DNA from: Halodesulfovibrio aestuarii DSM 17919 = ATCC 29578
GTDB taxonomy: Bacteria; Desulfobacterota; Desulfovibrionia; Desulfovibrionales; Desulfovibrionaceae
NCBI RefSeq assembly: GCF_000384815.1
Contig: NZ_ARQF01000021.1
Coordinates: 992,001 to 1,056,000 of the forward strand
Direction of reading: 5' to 3'
DNA length: 64,000 bases
Of this stretch, positions 58,297 through 64,000 are shown one piece after another (the first letter of the stretch is position 1; each line of letters begins with the position of its first letter). The notes beneath the pieces were generated by a model. It ran no database searches and was not told where the DNA came from. It worked only from the letters and a program-made list of their open reading frames with translations. The position numbers and the translations under genes are program-made.

Positions 58297-58572
58297 ATGA
58301 ACAAAAGCGAACTGATTAAAACTTTGTCTGAAGAAAATAACATTGCTATCGAAGAAGCAACCATGATGGTTAACGTCTTTGTTGATAGCATGAAAGATGC
58401 CCTTGCTGAAGGCAACCGCGTTGAAATTCGTGGCTTTGGCAGCTTTAAAATGAAAGAGTACGAAGGCTACACTGGTCGTAATCCAAAAACCGGTGAAGTT
58501 GTAACCGTAAACCCTAAGCATCTTCCGTTCTTCCGCGCAGGTAAAGAGCTTAAAGAGTTTTTAAACAGCTAG
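58297..58572 (+). CDS. HU/IHF-type histone-like DNA-binding protein
   Basis: 91 residues from ATG 58297 (GGGAG 6-7 bases upstream; a TTG at 58291 is in frame but unlikely). Family signature RGFGSFKMKEYEGYTGRNPKTGEVV carries the DNA-binding arm. It bends and wraps DNA as a dimer. Very likely HU family. Own strong terminator follows. Confidence 0.96.
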   Translation: MNKSELIKTLSEENNIAIEEATMMVNVFVDSMKDALAEGNRVEIRGFGSFKMKEYEGYTGRNPKTGEVVTVNPKHLPFFRAGKELKEFLNS

Positions 58573-58592
58573 ACTGTTTTCTATATCTCTGT

Positions 58593-58626
58593 AAAAGCGC
58601 AGGCTACGGCCTGCGCTTTTCTTTTG
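58593..58626 (+). terminator. Terminator after HU gene
   Basis: aaaagcgcaggc and gcctgcgctttt form a perfect 12-bp stem with a 4-base loop and then T-rich sequence. Confidence 0.95.
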
Positions 58627-59262
58627 TCACCTGAACACTGTTCACAAAATATTGCTAGTACGCGTTACCAGCCTATTGTCTTTGACAATAAGCAAAACAA
58701 GAGCACCACCAGAACATTCCCCGCATGCCTTCACGGTTCAGTTACGGTTGGCTGGCGCCCGCAGACTCCCCCCACTTGACCGCTTAGAGGGTTAGGATTA
58801 TATTTTCTGCGTCAGAGTATTTCTTTCTCGCCCTGCCCAGCACACTTGTTCTCATCGAAAACCGACAATATAATTTGTCTGCCTAACACCTGCCCTCTTC
58901 TTTTCTAATCAATGGTAGTGGCGCCCACGTGTGAATACAAAGAGCTATCTGCCAACTCTTGATGACCGATTAGAGACTTTGATTAATATGTTATGTGATA
59001 AAACATTTTTGATCTCAGGCAGGTAACAGGGTTGACCTTCTCCCTGTTGTACAGCAGAATCATAGGGTGTATGTACACTAAGCTACGTAACACTGCACAC
59101 TGTTAGGTAGTCTTACACACACGTTATTAATTTGATGATGAAATTTTTCATCCTTTTTTCTGTAGCCGTATTTGCTTTACGGAAACAGAAAAGTACACGT
59201 AATGCTTTTATTTTGAGTGACGCGGTAGAAACGGGCACGCTCTACCCGCATCAGGAGTTCAC
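58627..59262. other. Hairpin-rich gap before dapF, possible small RNA or leader
   Basis: 636 bases with no coding frame I trust. Stems: tattgtc-ttt-gacaata near 58674, gacaa/ttgtc near 58863, aacaggg/ccctgtt (59024-59048), gtgta/tacac (about 59067-59078), ctacgtaaca/tgttaggtag (59083-59112), and gatgaa/ttcatc (about 59136-59151) followed by a c and six T residues (about 59153-59158). The clustered stems ending in a T-run resemble a structured transcript. I saw no lysine riboswitch core. Confidence 0.4.
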
Positions 59263-60105
59263 ATGAATCCTACCACAAAACACGTAGCCATTTACAAAAT
59301 GCAGGGCTGCGGCAATGACTTTGTTTTCATTGATAACCGAGAATACAATGTGCCTGTTTCGCATATGAGTGAGTGGGCTCAGAAAATATGCCGCCGCGCC
59401 TTCGGTGTCGGTGCTGACGGTCTTGTTTTCTTAGAAGAATCTGACGACACCACTCTTGATTACCGTTGGCATTTTTACAATGCGGATGGTTCCCGAGCAG
59501 AAATGTGCGGCAACGCATCGCGTTGTGCCGCCAAGCTTGCAGTCCAGATCGGCCTTGCGGCTCCTGTTCACACATTTGGAACAGATGCAGGCCCGATCCG
59601 CGCAGAATTTTGTGACGATGGTGAGATCAAAGTTGAACTCACTCCACCTCAGGGATTGGAATTACAGAAACCAATTACGTTGAAAGACGGTGACGACGAA
59701 ATTCATTTTGTTAACACCGGCGTTCCGCATGCTGTATACGTTGCAGAAAATGCATCCGCGTTGAACGTAAAAGAGCTTGGCGCTCTTATCCGTTACCACG
59801 ATATGTTTTCTCCTGCCGGTACCAATGCGAACTTTATGAGCGTTATTGACCGCGAAAACGTACATCTTCGCACGTACGAACGCGGCGTTGAAGATGAAAC
59901 TTTTGCCTGCGGTACTGGTGCCGTTGCTGGTGTTGTCGTAGCACACGCCCTTGGGTTAACCGGCACTAATGTACGTGTAAAATCTTCCGGTGGAGAAATT
60001 CTAAGCATATCTATCGAGGGTGATAGCGTTTTCTTAAAAGGTAAGGCGCTTGTTATTTACTCTGGCAATGCAATGCTTGAATCACTCGGACTGACACTAG
60101 ATTAA
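59263..60105 (+). CDS. dapF: Diaminopimelate epimerase DapF
   Basis: 280 residues. It converts LL- to meso-diaminopimelate for lysine and peptidoglycan. The catalytic cysteines are Cys82 (EMCGNASRC) and Cys216 (FACGTGAVAG). N-terminal MQGCGNDFVFID is also typical. AGGAG is 5 bases before ATG. dapA follows after 49 bases on the same strand. Confidence 0.97.
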   Translation: MNPTTKHVAIYKMQGCGNDFVFIDNREYNVPVSHMSEWAQKICRRAFGVGADGLVFLEESDDTTLDYRWHFYNADGSRAEMCGNASRCAAKLAVQIGLAAPVHTFGTDAGPIRAEFCDDGEIKVELTPPQGLELQKPITLKDGDDEIHFVNTGVPHAVYVAENASALNVKELGALIRYHDMFSPAGTNANFMSVIDRENVHLRTYERGVEDETFACGTGAVAGVVVAHALGLTGTNVRVKSSGGEILSISIEGDSVFLKGKALVIYSGNAMLESLGLTLD

Positions 60106-60154
60106 CACGACAAACCCGCTGCGGGCAGCACTTTTGCCCACATGAGGAGGCTAT

Positions 60155-61033
60155 ATGAATTTTTCCGGAGCCTATACTGCACTGGTAACTCCGTTTCAAG
60201 ATGGCAAAATTGATGAAGAACGCTTTCGAAAGCATATTGAATGGCAGATCACTGAAGGTATCAACGGCTTAGTACCATGCGGTACAACTGGTGAATCTGC
60301 AACACTCACACATGATGAGCACAAAGAAGCCATCCGAATCTGTGTTGAACAGGCAAATAAACGTGTGCCAGTTCTCGCCGGTGCCGGTTCCAACAATACG
60401 AAGGAAGCTATCCACCTTACCCAGTTCGCTAAAGATGCGGGTGCGGACGGCGTTCTTCTCATAAGCCCTTACTACAATAAACCAACTCAAGAAGGCATTT
60501 ACCAGCACTTCAAGCATATTGCTGACACAATCACTATCCCTATGGTGCTCTATAACGTACCGGGTAGAACCGGTAGCAACATTCTGCCTTCAACTGTTGC
60601 ACGGTTACATAAAGATATTCCTCAGATCACTGGTATCAAAGAAGCGACCGGCAATCTTGTTCAGGTTTCTGACCTTATTGAACAGTGCGGAACATCCCTT
60701 AATGTACTCTCCGGTGATGACTTCACCCTGCTGCCACTGCTCTCTCTCGGCGGCGCCGGAGTTATCTCCGTAGTATCCAACCTCCTGCCTAAAAAAATGG
60801 CAGCTCTGTGCAGTGCATGGAACGAGGGTGATATTACAACAGCACGTAAACTGCATTTTGAAATGCAGCCACTTAACCGTGCCATGTTTATGGAGTCCAA
60901 CCCTATCCCTGTCAAAACGGCTCTCGCACTTCAGGGAAAAATGGATACAGACTTCAGACTGCCGATGGTGCCACTTGCTGAAGAAAACTTGAAAAAGCTT
61001 AAATCCATCATGGCAGACGCTGGTCTGCTGTAA
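60155..61033 (+). CDS. dapA: 4-hydroxy-tetrahydrodipicolinate synthase DapA
   Basis: 292 residues. It condenses pyruvate with aspartate semialdehyde, the first committed step to diaminopimelate. Schiff-base Lys162 (GIKEATGN), Tyr134 (LYNVPGRT) and the Thr45-Thr46 pair in PCGTTGES are present. GAGGAGG is 4 bases upstream of ATG. It pairs with dapF in one operon; the terminator at 61059 closes it. Confidence 0.97.
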   Translation: MNFSGAYTALVTPFQDGKIDEERFRKHIEWQITEGINGLVPCGTTGESATLTHDEHKEAIRICVEQANKRVPVLAGAGSNNTKEAIHLTQFAKDAGADGVLLISPYYNKPTQEGIYQHFKHIADTITIPMVLYNVPGRTGSNILPSTVARLHKDIPQITGIKEATGNLVQVSDLIEQCGTSLNVLSGDDFTLLPLLSLGGAGVISVVSNLLPKKMAALCSAWNEGDITTARKLHFEMQPLNRAMFMESNPIPVKTALALQGKMDTDFRLPMVPLAEENLKKLKSIMADAGLL

Positions 61034-61058
61034 TCGATATCATTCTATAGTTATTAGT

Positions 61059-61080
61059 AAAGCCCGCAATTGCGGGCTTT
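61059..61080 (+). terminator. Terminator after dapFA
   Basis: aaagcccgcaattgcgggcttt is a 22-bp perfect palindrome; a T-run (acttttt) follows. Confidence 0.88.
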
Positions 61081-61199
61081 ACTTTTTCATAAGGCATCCC
61101 TTTCGCATCCGGGGGTTGCACTATCGGGGTTCACGGGGTACTACTCTGTATCAAAAATGACGACTGACCTCATATCAACCTTAGCAATATTAATACGAT

Positions 61200-63101
61200 A
61201 TGAACGAACAGGATTTACCATTCGAACGCCCGTGGCTGGACAACTACGATCCGGATGTACCGGCGAAAATAGCGTACAAGAATATTTCTATTCCTAACAT
61301 TCTTGACGAAGCGGCAAAAAATACGCCGAAACGCAATGCCGTAGTCTTTAAAAACTACAAACTTACATACAAGCAGCTCCACACGCTTGCAGAACGCTTT
61401 GCGGCGAATCTGCGCGAACAAGGTGTTAATCCCGGTGATCGCGTATCAATCATGATGCCGAACTTGCCTCAGACCATGATAGCCTTTTGGGGAACGCTCA
61501 AGGCTGGTGGCATAGTTGTGATGACCAATCCTCTCTATATGGAGAAGGAACTGGTTCACCAAATCAATGATTGCGGCGCAAAGCACATGATTACGCTTGA
61601 TCTTGTGTGGCCGAAACTTGCAAAACTGCGCAAAAAGTTACCTATTGAGAAATACTTTGTCAGCCGTATTTCCGATGCATTGAGTTTTCCGCTGAACACT
61701 GTTTTTACGTTAAAAAACAAATGGCAGAAAACACAAATCGATGTCCCGTACGACAACAAATCTGTCTTTCCATGGAAAACGCTTTTCGCATCTAAAGAAC
61801 AATTAAGCGTCCCTACCAAGGACCCTAAAAACTCTATTGCTCTGTTACAGTATACTGGCGGAACTACAGGCATTTCCAAAGGTGTCATGCTTTCCCATGC
61901 CAACCTTACAGCTAACGTCGAGCAGTGCCGCGCCATGCTGGCCGGCATATCTGAAGAACATCACACGTTCCTCGGATTGCTTCCGTATTTCCATGTATTT
62001 GGACTTACCGTAAGCATGCTGTTCCCTTGCACTATGGGAGCAACAGTTATTCCTTTCCCTCGATACGTTCCAAAAGACGTTCTCGATGGAATTCAAAAAT
62101 ACAAGCCGACCATCTTCCCGGGTGCGCCGTCTGTATACATTTCACTTATGCAGCAAAAAGGTCTTTCTAAATATGACCTAAGCTGTATCAAGTACTGTAT
62201 CTCCGGTTCTTCACCGATGCCGGTTGAACAGATGCACCAATTCAAAAAAATTACCGGTGCCCAGCTGCTTGAAGGTTTCGGCCTTACAGAAGCCTCTCCG
62301 GTTACACATTTGAATCCGCTTCTTGGCGTTGCCAAAAACGGATCTATAGGTCTGCCGTTTCCGGATACTGATGCACGCATTGTAGATATGGAAGTAGGCA
62401 GTATTCCTCTCCCAACCGGAAAAATAGGTGAACTTATACTCCGTGGCCCTCAGGTCATGATGGGTTACTGGAACCGACCGGATGAAACAGCTTCTACGTT
62501 GCGTAACGGCTGGTTGTATACAGGCGATATCGCCACGATGGATGAGGAAGGCTACTTCTATATTGTTGACCGCAAGAAGGACATGATCATCGTAGCCGGA
62601 TACAATGTGTACCCGCGCGAAATTGATGAAGTACTCTACGAACATCCAAAAGTTCAAGAAGCGGTAACTGTGGGTGTTCCGCACAAAACCCGTGGTGAAA
62701 TTATCAAGGTGTACATTGTGCCTAAGGTGGGCGAAGAATTGACCAAGTCGGAAATTCTTTCTCACTGCCGCGAAAAACTTGCGAACTACAAAGTTCCTAA
62801 GCAAGTTGAATTCCGTGACGAACTGCCGAAAACCATTGTCGGTAAAGTTCTGCGTCGTGCTCTTAGAGTTGAAGAAGAAAAAAAACAGGACACCAAAAGA
62901 GCTGCAGGCAACAGCCCTGAAAATGCAAGAAAAGCAGCTGCGCCTGTTGCGCCTGTTGCTTCTGATGCATCTGACGAAGCACAGAATACTGTTGTAAAAC
63001 AGCAGGAAGAGATTACCCCGGCTGAAGGAACAGAAGCTATGACGAAAGTCACCACAGACACTGCAGTTGAAGCAACTGCTGAAACAAAAACAGTCCAGTA
63101 A
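61200..63101 (+). CDS. AMP-forming long-chain fatty acyl-CoA ligase with C-terminal tail
   Basis: 633 residues. It activates fatty acids with ATP and CoA. AMP-binding loop YTGGTTGISKGVML (218-230), core motif GFGLTEASP, YTGDIATMDEEGYFYIVDRKKDMII, and catalytic Lys549 (IVGKVLRR). Normal family members end about here; residues 560-633 are an extra low-complexity tail rich in Ala, Glu, Lys and Val. No ribosome site is obvious upstream of the ATG, so the start is uncertain. dtd begins 2 bases after the stop. Confidence 0.9.
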   Translation: MNEQDLPFERPWLDNYDPDVPAKIAYKNISIPNILDEAAKNTPKRNAVVFKNYKLTYKQLHTLAERFAANLREQGVNPGDRVSIMMPNLPQTMIAFWGTLKAGGIVVMTNPLYMEKELVHQINDCGAKHMITLDLVWPKLAKLRKKLPIEKYFVSRISDALSFPLNTVFTLKNKWQKTQIDVPYDNKSVFPWKTLFASKEQLSVPTKDPKNSIALLQYTGGTTGISKGVMLSHANLTANVEQCRAMLAGISEEHHTFLGLLPYFHVFGLTVSMLFPCTMGATVIPFPRYVPKDVLDGIQKYKPTIFPGAPSVYISLMQQKGLSKYDLSCIKYCISGSSPMPVEQMHQFKKITGAQLLEGFGLTEASPVTHLNPLLGVAKNGSIGLPFPDTDARIVDMEVGSIPLPTGKIGELILRGPQVMMGYWNRPDETASTLRNGWLYTGDIATMDEEGYFYIVDRKKDMIIVAGYNVYPREIDEVLYEHPKVQEAVTVGVPHKTRGEIIKVYIVPKVGEELTKSEILSHCREKLANYKVPKQVEFRDELPKTIVGKVLRRALRVEEEKKQDTKRAAGNSPENARKAAAPVAPVASDASDEAQNTVVKQQEEITPAEGTEAMTKVTTDTAVEATAETKTVQ

Positions 63102-63103
63102 CT

Positions 63104-63571
63104 ATGAAGTTATTACTACAACGAGTAAAAAACGGCTCTGTCCACATTGCAGGCCAGCCCGTGGCTTCCATAGATAATGGCCTTGTTGTTCTTGTGGGCT
63201 TTGGCGCACAGGATACAGAAGATATGCCATTAAAAACTGTATGGAATACCATGCTGCAAAAGATGATAGGCCTACGCATCTTCTCTGATGAACACGGCAA
63301 AATGAACCTGAGCCTGAAAGACACAGGCAACAGCTTACTCCTTGTTCCTCAGTTTACGTTATATGCAGACTGCAAGCGTGGACGCAGACCATCTTTTACA
63401 TCGGCATGTCCGCCTGCTATCGCTTCAAAGCTGTTTGATACCTTTGCAGAACATTGCAAAGCTGAACTGCCGAACTTAGTCCAGTGCGGCGTTTTCGGTG
63501 CAGATATGGATGTATCACTCACAAACTGGGGGCCTGTTACGATTATGCTCTCATCAGATGACTTTATATAA
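63104..63571 (+). CDS. dtd: D-aminoacyl-tRNA deacylase
   Basis: 155 residues. It hydrolyses D-aminoacyl-tRNA and protects against D-amino acid misincorporation. The two active-site motifs LLVPQFTLYAD and NWGPVTIML (GPVT, with Gly-cisPro) are present. It follows the acyl-CoA ligase after 2 bases, so they are co-transcribed. A terminator hairpin follows. Confidence 0.95.
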   Translation: MKLLLQRVKNGSVHIAGQPVASIDNGLVVLVGFGAQDTEDMPLKTVWNTMLQKMIGLRIFSDEHGKMNLSLKDTGNSLLLVPQFTLYADCKRGRRPSFTSACPPAIASKLFDTFAEHCKAELPNLVQCGVFGADMDVSLTNWGPVTIMLSSDDFI

Positions 63572-63595
63572 CAACACAATAAACGATGTTACGGA

Positions 63596-63625
63596 AGGCT
63601 GAGTACTAATGTACTCAGCCTTTTT
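63596..63625 (+). terminator. Terminator after dtd
   Basis: aaggctgagtac and gtactcagcctt form a 12-bp stem with a 4-base loop and end in a T-run. Confidence 0.92.
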
Positions 63626-63806
63626 ATTAACACTCAAATATAGAAACACTTATTATCAAGTACACAACACACAATGTACATAAAACGCTTCAACACTCAA
63701 GAGTACATCACTGCATTCAGATAGACTTTACCATTTTTTTTTAAGCAAAGCTTAAATTGCAGTTAGCTTTTTTTTATATTAGAAAAAGCATACGCATCTT
63801 TAGGCA

Positions 63807-64000
63807 ATGGGAAAAAGACCGATATGGTTCATAATGGGGATATCACAAGTACTGCTGCTATTATTTGCCACAGCTCCCGTACTGATTCTACTCCGGCATC
63901 ACAATATCGAGAACAATATGAATCCAGCTAGCACGTCCAGATTAGGCTCTGCATTAATACTCCTGTACAAGAAAGATCTGACACATGAATTATGCCAGCC
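63807..64000 (+). CDS. Start of an unknown gene, cut by the window end
   Basis: An ATG at 63807 opens a frame that stays open to the window end (about 64 codons). The product begins with a hydrophobic segment ISQVLLLLFATAPVLILL, a likely membrane anchor or signal peptide. AGG lies only two bases before the ATG, so the start is weakly supported. Confidence 0.5.
   Translation, partial: MGKRPIWFIMGISQVLLLLFATAPVLILLRHHNIENNMNPASTSRLGSALILLYKKDLTHELCQ

Noticed and set aside
1-64000. CRISPR arrays, tRNA or rRNA genes, insertion sequences
   Set aside because: Intergenic regions were read for regular spaced repeats, tRNA T-loop motifs, and transposase frames; none was found.

Overview
The window reads as chromosomal DNA of a sulfate-reducing bacterium of the Desulfovibrionaceae, probably a marine, moderate-GC lineage such as Halodesulfovibrio. 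This is inferred from gene content, not a database match. The clues are a Desulfovibrio-type monohaem cytochrome c553, a PxxKW cysteine-rich small protein, a glutamate synthase split into separate domain genes with several ferredoxin modules, an L-lactate oxidation operon (lutABC), a complete nadC-nadA-nadB set and a short-form ThiC. I found no tRNA, rRNA, CRISPR array, insertion sequence or prophage. Apart from an HU-type protein, no DNA-binding regulator gene is visible in 64 kb.

Layout. 1-14 kb: the 3' part of a D-2-hydroxyacid dehydrogenase, thiC, an unknown membrane coiled-coil protein, a radical SAM protein, a MATE exporter, a GNAT acetyltransferase, catalase, small membrane proteins, a DUF1653 gene behind a tiny CxxC gene, and lutABC. 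14-24 kb: MarC, a lipase-like hydrolase, a diguanylate cyclase, a VUT/YhhQ transporter, a large autotransporter, a pentapeptide-repeat protein and a zinc-ribbon membrane protein. 24-34 kb: a chemoreceptor, MgtE, nadC/nadA/nadB, a DUF4079 membrane protein, a CtaB/UbiA-type prenyltransferase and cytochrome c553. 34-45 kb: yajC-secD-secF, a long gap, two unknown proteins, then the five-gene split glutamate synthase operon. 45-64 kb: an esterase, an SAH/MTA deaminase, the PxxKW protein, an M20 hydrolase, mnmG, a PilZ protein, a CorC-like protein with lnt, prfB (programmed frameshift), a GGDEF protein, an FlhG/MinD-like ATPase, HU, dapF-dapA, an acyl-CoA ligase with dtd, and the start of one further gene.

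How the genes work together. LutABC oxidises lactate. The split glutamate synthase assimilates nitrogen. nadCAB makes NAD and dapFA feeds lysine and peptidoglycan synthesis. YajC-SecD-SecF and Lnt serve protein export and lipoprotein maturation, and the autotransporter is a likely secreted adhesin. Two GGDEF proteins and a PilZ protein form a c-di-GMP layer, and the FlhG-like ATPase and the chemoreceptor point to flagellar motility. Catalase, cytochrome c553 and the CtaB-like enzyme suggest oxygen defence or microaerobic respiration.

Most of the window is housekeeping. The less ordinary observations are three short genes under 60 codons (10847-11020, 14891-15007, 51469-51624), a 177-bp nested inverted-repeat element (48007-48183), a hairpin-rich gap before dapF, a hairpin between the genes upstream of thiC, and two unknown proteins at 38.3-39.6 kb with matching terminator stems. 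Several starts are non-ATG: GTG at 16232, 17787 and 51720; TTG at 44898 and 52907.
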